A stretch of DNA of 42,733 bases from Pseudomonas sp. GM80. GTDB taxonomy: Bacteria > Pseudomonadota > Gammaproteobacteria > Pseudomonadales > Pseudomonadaceae. Under the pieces are notes generated by a model. It had not been told where the DNA came from. It saw only the letters and a list, made by a program, of their open reading frames with translations, and searched no databases. The stretch is taken from the NCBI RefSeq assembly GCF_000282515.1, contig NZ_AKJD01000007.1, forward strand, positions 1-42,733, read 5' to 3'. The translations under genes and the position numbers were made by a program. Below, in pieces: positions 9,310 to 15,992 of this stretch; position 1 is the first letter of the stretch, and every line of letters begins with the position of its first letter.

Positions 9310-9606
9310 TTAACCAAACAGATGGTAAACCTTTGCCGCATTCTGCGCTTGGGTGATCTGCGACATCTCATCGGCTATTGCCTGCCGCTCCCCGGTCGCT
9401 GCATCCAGCAACTGTTTGTAAACCCCGAGCAATTCCTCAAGGTTGTCGCGCAATGCGGCCTCGTCCACCGAAGCTTCACTCAAGACGTCTTCCATGCAGG
9501 ATCGGCAAGCCATATCCAGCTCGCTGATGGCTTCCCAGTTGCGCTCGGCCAGAGCACCGGCCAGAGCCTCGCGGGTTTCTTCGATTCGCTGCAATACAAG
9601 ACTCAT
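9310..9606 (-). CDS. fliT: FliT-like flagellar chaperone
   Basis: This is a 98-residue, probably all-helical protein directly after fliS. In this position Pseudomonas carries a FliT-type protein, expected to act as an export chaperone for FliD and as a regulator. I chose the ATG at 9606 because a strong AAGGAG lies 6 bases before it. An upstream in-frame Met at 9648 would overlap fliS and has no such site. The C-terminus (SQITQAQNAAKVYHLFG) resembles chaperone tails. Sequence similarity to enteric FliT is weak by eye, so the name rests largely on position. Confidence 0.75.
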   Translation of the reverse strand: MSLVLQRIEETREALAGALAERNWEAISELDMACRSCMEDVLSEASVDEAALRDNLEELLGVYKQLLDAATGERQAIADEMSQITQAQNAAKVYHLFG

Positions 9607-9616
9607 GGTGATCTCC

Positions 9617-10012
9617 TTAAAACTGTGGAGCCGGCGTGCCAATGGCATCCCAGCCGTCCTTGACCGTGCGCAGCAGGTCAGCGACTTCGTCGAGGATCTT
9701 CGGGTCGGTCTTGGCGTTGGCTTCGGTCAGACGCTTCATCATGTATTCGTAAAGATTGGCCAACTCGCCAACCGATTCCGACTGATTGTCCAGATCGAGC
9801 CCTTCGAGCAAGCCGCCGATGATGCCGATGGCTTTGCCGATCAGGACGCCTTTGTTGGGGATGTCCTTGCGCTCCATGGCGCCTTTGGCCTGAGCGATAC
9901 GATCAAGACCACCCTCCATCAGCATCTGTACCAGACGGTGCGGGCTGGCTTCGGAAGTCTGCGCCTGGGCGCCAATCTTCTGGTATTGGCGAAGGGCTAA
10001 CATCGGATTCAT
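9617..10012 (-). CDS. fliS: Flagellin export chaperone FliS
   Basis: FliS (131 residues) binds the C-terminal helix of newly made flagellin in the cytoplasm and hands it to the export gate. The N-terminal motif with conserved Tyr (ALRQYQKIGAQAQTSEASPHRLVQMLMEG) and the helical bundle following it are typical. A GAGG element lies 6 bases before the ATG. An internal Met at codon 4 is an alternative start. fliS is separated from fliD by a terminator and has its own good FliA promoter, so its expression seems tied to the flagellin class rather than to fliD. Confidence 0.96.
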   Translation of the reverse strand: MNPMLALRQYQKIGAQAQTSEASPHRLVQMLMEGGLDRIAQAKGAMERKDIPNKGVLIGKAIGIIGGLLEGLDLDNQSESVGELANLYEYMMKRLTEANAKTDPKILDEVADLLRTVKDGWDAIGTPAPQF

Positions 10013-10051
10013 GTTCTACCTCATCAAATTTCTGTGGGTCGCATATCGAGT

Positions 10052-10078
10052 GTATCGACGACGCGTCAAAAAACTTTA
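10052..10078 (-). promoter_or_regulatory. FliA (sigma-28) promoter of fliS-fliT
   Basis: On the minus strand a perfect TAAAGTTT is followed, after exactly 11 bases, by GTCGATAC, which matches 6 of 8 positions of GCCGATAA. It lies between the fliD terminator and fliS, with predicted transcription start about 30-35 bases before the fliS ATG. Confidence 0.75.
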
Positions 10079-10089
10079 GATCCAAATGC

Positions 10090-10127
10090 AAAAAGCCCGG
10101 AGCGCTCACTTACGCTGCCGGGCTTTT
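10090..10127 (-). terminator. Intrinsic terminator after fliD
   Basis: A 10-bp perfect outer stem (AAAAGCCCGG / CCGGGCTTTT) is extended by an inner AGCG/CGCT stem and followed by T on the minus strand. It begins about 14 bases after the fliD stop codon. It is nearly symmetrical, but no plus-strand gene needs it. Confidence 0.85.
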
Positions 10128-10140
10128 GGCGTTTACAGCC

Positions 10141-11568
10141 TTAACCTTTCTGCTGAGCGGTCAACGCCTCGAACATCGACGTGATGTTGCTGGCGGTGGC
10201 TTTCAGCTTGCCGACCAAGGTGTCCATGTCGTTGTACTTTTTGGTCAGTACATCGGTCAGGGTAGCGATCCGGCGGTCCAGTGCATCCTGGTCATTGCTC
10301 AGACGCTTTTTGGTGGCATCCAGCGCTTTACTGCGCGCATCGAGGATCGAATCCTGAACCTTGCCATTGATCGTCTTGGACTCAGTGAACGGCTTGACCG
10401 CATTATTCATGCGCTCCAGCAGTCCGTTGGTACCGGTGAACAGGGTCTGCACTTCACCACCGAGTTTCTTGTCGTTCATCGCGGCGGTGAACTTGGTGCT
10501 GTCGAAGTTCAGCGCACCGGTCTTCTGATCAGTGGTGATGCCCAACTGCGACAACACGGTCAATTTATCGCCAGAACCGGTTTGCGACAGAGGTTCACGC
10601 AGCGCATTGAGAATCGAACGCGGCAATGGGTCACCGGTCAGCGGGCCAGCTACGGTGAGCTTGCCGTCGTCATCGAGCGACGATTTGGTCAGCGACGTTA
10701 CAGCGTTGGCGACCGCGTTGTAGGCATCGACAAACTTCTGGATCGAGGCTTTCAGCCCGTCATTGTTCGACGCAACAGTGACCGTGGATTTGCCGACGGC
10801 CGCCAGGCTCAGGGTCAAACCGGAAATGGCCGTGTCGTTGGTGTTGGAACTGCTGGTGATCTTCAGGCCATCAACGGTGAATTCGGCGTCCTGCGCCAAT
10901 TCGCCGATCGCGCCCGACGAGGCGGCGGTCGCCGGCGACGACATTTTATTGTTGCCGTTGATTTCCAGGCCAGCAATACCGCTCGCGGAAATGTCGGAGC
11001 CGGCACCGGTGGTGGTCGAGCCCAATACCAGACGCGAGCCGAAGCTGTCGGTCACGATGTTGGCACTCAAGCCCTTGGACTGATACTGGGTGTTGATCGA
11101 GTCACGCACCGACTGTAGGGTTGCGCCCGCCGCGACGGTCACCGGATAGCTTTTGCCACCCTGGGTGATGGTCAGCGTACCTGGCGGAATCGAACTGGTA
11201 TTGCCGCCGGAGAATGCCGCAGAAGCGACCTTCGAAGACGTGGCGAGTTTTGTGACGTCGACAACATAGTTACCGGAAACGGCATAGTTGCTCGAAGTGG
11301 CACCCAACACTTTGGGGTCGGAGGACGTTGCCGCGAAACCGGTGAACTGCGGGTCGGTGGTGCTACCCAGATCAGTCAGGGTCTTCTGGAACGTCGCCAG
11401 CAGCGACTTCAAAGTACCAATACCGGAAATGCTCGACGTGTTGGTGGCGGTACCACGGTCGATCTGACCTTGCTTGGCCGCTTTATCAGCGTTTACCAAG
11501 GCTTTGACGATAGCACCGGTATCAAGGCCGGAGCCTAAACCCGTGCCCGGTAGAATTGGACTTGCCAT
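10141..11568 (-). CDS. fliD: Flagellar filament cap protein FliD
   Basis: FliD (475 residues) forms the cap at the filament tip that folds incoming flagellin. In Pseudomonas it also contributes to adhesion. The N-terminus SPILPGTGLGSGLDTGAIVKAL and the C-terminal coiled-coil region (LDRRIATLTDVLTKKYNDMDTLVGKLKATASNITSMFEAL) are diagnostic. The length matches P. aeruginosa FliD (about 475). A good AGGGAG lies 6 bases before the ATG. A possible sigma-54 site lies 60-80 bases upstream. A strong terminator separates it from fliS. Confidence 0.97.
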   Translation of the reverse strand: MASPILPGTGLGSGLDTGAIVKALVNADKAAKQGQIDRGTATNTSSISGIGTLKSLLATFQKTLTDLGSTTDPQFTGFAATSSDPKVLGATSSNYAVSGNYVVDVTKLATSSKVASAAFSGGNTSSIPPGTLTITQGGKSYPVTVAAGATLQSVRDSINTQYQSKGLSANIVTDSFGSRLVLGSTTTGAGSDISASGIAGLEINGNNKMSSPATAASSGAIGELAQDAEFTVDGLKITSSSNTNDTAISGLTLSLAAVGKSTVTVASNNDGLKASIQKFVDAYNAVANAVTSLTKSSLDDDGKLTVAGPLTGDPLPRSILNALREPLSQTGSGDKLTVLSQLGITTDQKTGALNFDSTKFTAAMNDKKLGGEVQTLFTGTNGLLERMNNAVKPFTESKTINGKVQDSILDARSKALDATKKRLSNDQDALDRRIATLTDVLTKKYNDMDTLVGKLKATASNITSMFEALTAQQKG

Positions 11569-11630
11569 GTGGAACTCCCTTCAGTGTGTCGCCGGTCTTT
11601 TGACCACTACAACGCCCAAAAGAACATAGC

Positions 11631-11646
11631 AACAAAATTCGTGCCA
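11631..11646 (-). promoter_or_regulatory. Possible sigma-54 promoter of fliD
   Basis: The minus-strand sequence TGGCACGAATTTTGTT has a perfect -24 block. At the correct spacing its -12 block is TTGT rather than TTGC. It begins 4 bases after the flaG stop and about 63 bases before the fliD ATG. In P. aeruginosa fliD is RpoN-dependent, which supports the call despite the mismatch. Confidence 0.5.
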
Positions 11647-11650
11647 GCTG

Positions 11651-12016
11651 TCAGACTTTAGCGCTGAACAACAGGCTGCTTGCATCATTCAAACTGTTTG
11701 CCAGTTTCAGCACTTCTTCGTTGGGGATCTGACGGATCACCTCACCGGATTCGCTGGCAATCACTTTGACTACTACTTTGCCTGAAGGCTCATCAATCGA
11801 GAACTCCAGATTGCGTTTGACCGACTGCACAAACTTTTCGATTTCCTGAACGGCCATCTTCAGTTTTTCCTGCTCGGTCTGCTCGCTTTTACTTTCTTCC
11901 TTGACAGCAGTCACCGGGGCAACCACCGGGCGAGGCTTTTCCGCAGGCTTTTCGGCAACAGTCGTCGCCTGCTTGGCCGCAGGATAAGACAAGTTCAGCT
12001 TGGCGCTCATATCCAT
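11651..12016 (-). CDS. flaG: FlaG family flagellar protein
   Basis: FlaG is a small protein (121 residues from the ATG at 12016) found beside flagellin genes in polar flagellates, where it affects filament length. The first half is low-complexity and rich in Ala, Lys, Glu and Pro. The second half is the conserved domain, containing VVKVIASESGEVIRQIPNEEVLKLA. Of four clustered starts (GTG 12025, ATG 12022, 12016, 12010) I prefer 12016 because GAGG sits 8 bases upstream. It lies just beyond the fliC terminator with no room for a separate promoter, so it is probably expressed by read-through from fliC. Confidence 0.92.
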   Translation of the reverse strand: MDMSAKLNLSYPAAKQATTVAEKPAEKPRPVVAPVTAVKEESKSEQTEQEKLKMAVQEIEKFVQSVKRNLEFSIDEPSGKVVVKVIASESGEVIRQIPNEEVLKLANSLNDASSLLFSAKV

Positions 12017-12038
12017 GTCCATCACCTCTTAGAAAAGT

Positions 12039-12074
12039 AAAAAGCGAGAGAGCGCGACATGCGCACTCCCCCGC
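12039..12074 (-). terminator. Intrinsic terminator/attenuator between fliC and flaG
   Basis: On the minus strand GCGGGGGAGTGCGC pairs with GCGCTCTCTCGC (two G-U pairs, one bulged T, loop ATGTC) and is followed by TTTTT. It begins 17 bases after the fliC stop. Partial read-through would give far more fliC than flaG mRNA. Confidence 0.7.
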
Positions 12075-12090
12075 CAAAACTCACCAGCTA

Positions 12091-12942
12091 TTACTGAAGC
12101 AGTTTCAGTACAGCGGATGGCAGTTGGTTGGCTTGAGCCAGAACTGCGGTGGAAGCTTGTTGCAGAGTTTGTTGCTTGGTCAGCTGTGCAGTTTCAGCAG
12201 CGAAGTCGGTATCTTGTACGCGACCCAGTGCAGCACTGGCGTTTTCGTTGATGTTCTGCAGGTTGGAGATGGTGCTGGTCAGACGGTTCTGGGCAGCACC
12301 CAGGTCTGCACGGCTGGAGTTGATCTTGGCCAGAGCGGCGTCGATTTTGGTCAGCGCGTTGTTCATCGAAGCTTCAGCGGTAGCGGAGTCGTTACCGGTG
12401 ATTTGTACGGTAGCCGAATCAACCGACAGGGTAGCTGCGTCGAAGCCGCTGTCCAGGGTCAGGGTGATCTGGTTAGTAGCGCCAGTGTTGGAACCAACCT
12501 GGAAGGTCATGGTGCCAGCAGTGCCGTCGATCAGGTTTTTGCCGTTCAGGTTGGTCGACTTGGCGATACGAGTCAGCTCGTCCGACATCGAAGCGAATTC
12601 TTTGTTCAGAGCAGCGCGGTCAGCAGTGCCGTTCGAATCGTTTCGGGATTGAACAGCCAGTTCACGCATACGCTGCAGAATGTTGGTCGATTCTTGCATC
12701 GCGCCTTCAGCGGTCTGAGCGATCGAGATACCGTCGTTGGCGTTTTTGATAGCCATGGTCTGACCGCGGATCTGCGAAGTCATACGGGTAGCGATTTGCA
12801 GGCCGGCGGCGTCGTCTTTAGCGCTGTTGATTTTCAGGCCGGAGGACAGACGGGTCATCGAAGTCGACAGAGCGTCGGAAGCACGGTTCAGGTTTTTCTG
12901 AACGTTCAACGATGTGACGTTAGTGTTTACTGTTAAAGCCAT
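12091..12942 (-). CDS. fliC: Flagellin FliC
   Basis: This is the filament subunit (283 residues), close in length to the flagellins of P. syringae and P. fluorescens and much shorter than those of P. aeruginosa. The conserved N-terminal D0/D1 region (MALTVNTNVTSLNVQKNL) and C-terminal region (ending QANQLPSAVLKLLQ) flank a short Ser/Thr-rich centre (about 143-215). That centre corresponds to where P. syringae flagellin is O-glycosylated. The plant-recognised flg22 segment is residues 30-51; by recall it differs from the consensus peptide at four positions near its start. A strong FliA promoter is upstream and GAGG lies 8 bases before the ATG. The adjacent island probably supplies its glycan. 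Confidence 0.98.
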   Translation of the reverse strand: MALTVNTNVTSLNVQKNLNRASDALSTSMTRLSSGLKINSAKDDAAGLQIATRMTSQIRGQTMAIKNANDGISIAQTAEGAMQESTNILQRMRELAVQSRNDSNGTADRAALNKEFASMSDELTRIAKSTNLNGKNLIDGTAGTMTFQVGSNTGATNQITLTLDSGFDAATLSVDSATVQITGNDSATAEASMNNALTKIDAALAKINSSRADLGAAQNRLTSTISNLQNINENASAALGRVQDTDFAAETAQLTKQQTLQQASTAVLAQANQLPSAVLKLLQ

Positions 12943-13022
12943 GACGAATTCCTCGTTGGTTGGGTACTGCGGCTTCCGGCCCTGGCAACCGCCGGGTATG
13001 GCCTAGAGAACCTTCGTAATAG

Positions 13023-13049
13023 TTATCGTCGGAATTGGAACTTGCTTTA
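13023..13049 (-). promoter_or_regulatory. FliA (sigma-28) promoter of fliC
   Basis: On the minus strand TAAAGCAA, then 11 bases, then GACGATAA match the sigma-28 consensus TAAAGTTT-N11-GCCGATAA with 7 of 8 bases in the -10 and correct spacing. Predicted transcription start is near 13016, giving a leader of about 70 bases before the fliC ATG. Confidence 0.9.
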
Positions 13050-13195
13050 GGGGATTTTCAAAAAAAATTGCCATCAGGTAGCCATCCCTCGTAAATCAAG
13101 GACTTGGCGGCAGTTGCGCAGCGTAAAAATGGCGCCAGGAAAACGCCGGAAAGCAGACGAGCAGAGCGTTGTGGCAACGCGCAGGAGAAAATTGC

Positions 13196-13459
13196 TTAAA
13201 AGGACAGACTGTCAGTGATCACCTGGACCAGTTCGTATTCGAGGTAGTCAGCCAGCGCCAACCAGTTCTGCGACGCCTGACAATGGAACATCAGCCCGAG
13301 AATCTGTAACCACTGCTGCTGGTTGTCCGGCGGCGCCTGATCAAACGCCGATTGCAATGCGCCCGCCAGCTCACTCATGGCCAGGCTCGCCTCCACATCA
13401 CGCCCCAGACGAAACAACGCCGCACATTGCTGCGCCTGAACCACAAATACATCAGTCAT
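13196..13459 (-). CDS. Small conserved-context protein of unknown function
   Basis: This 87-residue protein is not recognised. It is acidic, Gln-, Leu- and Ala-rich and looks wholly helical, with no signal peptide or membrane segment. Its ATG overlaps the Maf-type gene stop by 4 bp (ATGA), so the two are translationally coupled and probably work together. It sits directly upstream of the fliC promoter region. Small helical proteins here could be chaperones for flagellin or adaptors for the glycosyltransferase, but nothing in the sequence proves this. The coupled position makes it very likely to be a real gene. Confidence 0.75.
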   Translation of the reverse strand: MTDVFVVQAQQCAALFRLGRDVEASLAMSELAGALQSAFDQAPPDNQQQWLQILGLMFHCQASQNWLALADYLEYELVQVITDSLSF

Positions 13460-14748
13460 ACCGCGATCTCCGGATGAAACGTCGTCCCGGCGATCATCGC
13501 CCCGGCCCGGCTGGTGTTATAGAAACGCACCTGTGGATGCCCGGCGATGTAACGCTCCAGCTCACAGAGATAACTGCGGAAATTGAGCTGCGTCTTGATG
13601 CGCTGGCCGTGGCCATCGAGCACCCAGTGTTTGGCGGCGATCAATTGCGGCCCCAGGTCACCGTCGCCCCAACCGGCATGGGTCTTGTCGCCGGGGAAGG
13701 CAAAGTCGGCACCAAACAGGGTGATCTGCGCAGCGCCCATCTTCACCGCCAGATCCACCGCCGGGTGAATCACGCTGCCACCGACGTACAGTTCGCCGCG
13801 CGGCAGTTGCTGACGAATCGTTTGATAGATCGGACTGGCCGAGTACGCCGCATGGCGCGGGCCTTGCCAGTCCTTGAGCATCTGCGGGTCGACCATCGGC
13901 ATATAGACGAGGGTTATTGCAGCGGTATTCGCTGCGGGTAGATGCCGGGCCGAAATGCGCTGATCGATGGTGACCACAATGTCCGGACGAATGCCATGGT
14001 CCAGCAAGGGCCGATAGGCCGTATCGACACAGATGAACAACGGCCGCTCGGCCTGTGCGCGAATGGCTTGCAGGCGCTCGAAGTGCAGTTCCAGACTCGG
14101 CCCCGTGGCGATTACGAACACGCCGCGCCCCGGCTGCGAACCGAACAGCGCAGCCACATCACCATCGCCTTGCAGCAATGCGTGACTGGCCTGCAAACGC
14201 TCGACGATGTCCGCCGCTTGCGGATCGAACTCGCGATTATTGAAGGTCAGGTGAGTTTCACTGATCAGCCGATCGCGGATCTTGGCGTTGTAGTCATCGG
14301 CCAACACCAGCTCTGCGGGCAACGCGAAGAACGGCAGGCAGATTTCTGCAAGGTCACCGGCGTAATGCAATTCGATGCGCGGATCATTGAGCCACGGCTG
14401 TTGATCGAGCAACTGCAACACCAGCGCAAACACCGCGCCGTTGAGCAGATGCACGTGCAATTGCTTGAGCTGCGGACGTTGCAACAGCTGCAACTGCAAA
14501 TCGCCCAACCCGGTGCCATAGACATGCAACACCAGACTATCGTCGGGCAGGCTCGCGGCCTGGACTTGCGCCTCGCGAGTGCGGTCATGACGGCTGGTCA
14601 ATTGAATGCCGTTGATGCTCAGCGTCGAACCCAGCCCTTCGACCAGATCAGCCTGCAACGGGGACGGATCTTCCGCCAGCAGACGGGCCGCTACCAACGG
14701 CCAGCGGCGCTGGATGATGTCGGTATTCGATTGAAAAAAATCGCTCAT
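13456..14748 (-). CDS. Maf-type (DUF115) motility-associated glycosyltransferase
   Basis: This 430-residue protein resembles the Maf/DUF115 family, whose members transfer nonulosonic acids such as pseudaminic acid to flagellin in Campylobacter, Helicobacter and Aeromonas. Visible features are YGTGLGDL (78-85), VIATGPSLE (212-220), a central VDTAYRPLLDHGIRPDIVVTID segment and the late GADFAF motif (346-351). It is shorter than many Maf proteins (often over 600 residues). I chose the ATG at 14748, preceded by GAGG; an in-frame Met at 14787 would lie in the terminator hairpin. Its place beside the pse genes and fliC makes it the best candidate for flagellin pseudaminyl transfer. Some databases label this domain MptE-like 6-hydroxymethylpterin diphosphokinase, which is unlikely here. 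Confidence 0.85.
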   Translation of the reverse strand: MSDFFQSNTDIIQRRWPLVAARLLAEDPSPLQADLVEGLGSTLSINGIQLTSRHDRTREAQVQAASLPDDSLVLHVYGTGLGDLQLQLLQRPQLKQLHVHLLNGAVFALVLQLLDQQPWLNDPRIELHYAGDLAEICLPFFALPAELVLADDYNAKIRDRLISETHLTFNNREFDPQAADIVERLQASHALLQGDGDVAALFGSQPGRGVFVIATGPSLELHFERLQAIRAQAERPLFICVDTAYRPLLDHGIRPDIVVTIDQRISARHLPAANTAAITLVYMPMVDPQMLKDWQGPRHAAYSASPIYQTIRQQLPRGELYVGGSVIHPAVDLAVKMGAAQITLFGADFAFPGDKTHAGWGDGDLGPQLIAAKHWVLDGHGQRIKTQLNFRSYLCELERYIAGHPQVRFYNTSRAGAMIAGTTFHPEIAV

Positions 14749-14770
14749 GGCGCCTCGTGAACGTTCAGGC

Positions 14771-14810
14771 AAAAAAATAGCGCTCAAGGTTACACCTTGA
14801 GCGCTTTTTT
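14771..14810 (-). terminator. Strong intrinsic terminator after the ketoacyl synthase gene
   Basis: A 12-bp perfect stem (AGCGCTCAAGGT / ACCTTGAGCGCT) with a 3-base loop is flanked by T and A runs on both sides, so it could work in either direction. It ends only about 23 bases before the Maf-type gene start. Confidence 0.9.
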
Positions 14811-14839
14811 GTGCCGCGATTTACCGATGAAGAGCGGGC

Positions 14840-15766
14840 TCAGGGGCGATAAATGATCGCCGAGCCCCACGACAGACCCACACCGAAGCCGCTCAGGGCA
14901 ACGCGCTGCCATTGCGAGTCGAGGGCGTGCTTTTCCAGCAGCAGCGGAATGCTCGACGACACCGTGTTGCCGGTCTCGACCATGTCCTTGATGAACTTCT
15001 CCGGCTCGCCTTCGAAGCGCCGCGCCACGGCATCGACAATCGCCGCGCTGCCCTGGTGAATGCAGAACGCATCGATGTCATCGGCCTTGAGGCCGGAGTC
15101 GTCGAGCAACTCGTGCAAGTGTGCCGGGACTTTCAGCAGGGCAAAATTGAACACCTGGCGACCGTTCATGAAGAACACACCATCGGTGACTTTCAGGTGC
15201 GGCGCGCCGGAACCGTCGGTGCCGAACTTGGCCTTGCCCAGCGCCCAGGCCGGGTCTTCGCCCATCCACGTTGCGGTGGCGGCATCACCGAAGAGCATGG
15301 TGGTGTTGCGGTCTTCCGGGTCAACGATCTTCGAGTACGGGTCGGCGGTGATCAGCAGGCCATTTTTCAGGCCGGCGGCTTCCATGAAACCCTTGATCGC
15401 GTAGATACCGTAGACGTAACCGGAGCAGCCCAGGGAAATGTCGAACGCCGCGACGTTGGTCGGCAGACCGAGTTTGTCCTGGACGATCGCTGCGGTGTGC
15501 GGCAGGCCCTCTTCGTCACCGTTCTGGGTGACCACGATCAGTGCGTCGATCGATTCACGTTTCAGCTCAGGGTTGTTGGCAAACAGCGCATTGGCCGCTT
15601 CCACGCACAGATCGGAGGTTTCCTGGTCAGCGTCTTTACGCGGCAGGAAGGCCGAACCGATCTTGCCAAGGATGAATTCTTCATCCTTCTCGAATTTTGC
15701 ACCTTGTGCGTAATTGTCCACGCCGGCTACAGGTACGTAGCTCGCAATGCTTTTTATGCCAATCAT
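14840..15766 (-). CDS. 3-oxoacyl-ACP synthase III (FabH-like) of the flagellin glycosylation island
   Basis: This 308-residue thiolase-fold enzyme has the complete KAS III catalytic triad: Cys114 (SLGCSGYVYG), His237 (CIHQGS) and Asn267 (ETGNTVSSS). Family members condense an acyl-CoA with malonyl-ACP. The P. syringae flagellin glycosylation island also has a KAS III gene (orf3) just upstream of fliC. Here it may supply a short acyl chain for N-acylation of a flagellin sugar, which is inference. I chose the ATG at 15766 with GGGAAG five bases before it; a longer frame opening at 15862 has a non-conserved N-terminus. A 226-bp gap without a clear promoter separates it from pseI. Confidence 0.92.
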   Translation of the reverse strand: MIGIKSIASYVPVAGVDNYAQGAKFEKDEEFILGKIGSAFLPRKDADQETSDLCVEAANALFANNPELKRESIDALIVVTQNGDEEGLPHTAAIVQDKLGLPTNVAAFDISLGCSGYVYGIYAIKGFMEAAGLKNGLLITADPYSKIVDPEDRNTTMLFGDAATATWMGEDPAWALGKAKFGTDGSGAPHLKVTDGVFFMNGRQVFNFALLKVPAHLHELLDDSGLKADDIDAFCIHQGSAAIVDAVARRFEGEPEKFIKDMVETGNTVSSSIPLLLEKHALDSQWQRVALSGFGVGLSWGSAIIYRP

Positions 15767-15992
15767 TACGGCTTCCCAATAAAAAACAGCCCAAGACCAC
15801 CGCTCGCAAGGATTTCGAGGGGCGCCGACAAACAGAAAACGGCCGCCACAACGGGCAGCCACGGGGAGCGCAAAGGGCTATCACTGGAATCGAAAACGAG
15901 CCAGGCGCCATCTCCCCGATCAATACAATACAGTGAAGATGCGCGTTATGACTCGCAGGTCACGCTATTTTGCCGAATCGGTGCAGATCGGC

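Noticed and set aside
9297..9312. Perfect 12-bp palindrome GGTTAATTAACC at the end of fliT
   Set aside because: It has no loop and no T-run, so it is not a terminator. It is AT-rich and could arise by chance over a TAA stop.
13050..13195. Terminator after the 87-residue gene
   Set aside because: Only a 4-bp stem near a T-run (around 13122-13142) is present, too weak to call.
15767..15862. Longer N-terminus for the ketoacyl synthase
   Set aside because: The extension reads as unrelated sequence, and a good ribosome-binding site sits directly before the internal ATG at 15766, where the conserved protein begins.
15767..15992. Promoter for the ketoacyl synthase in the 226-bp gap after pseI
   Set aside because: I found no sigma-54 or sigma-28 site and no convincing -35/-10 pair. 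A promoter may exist but cannot be placed.
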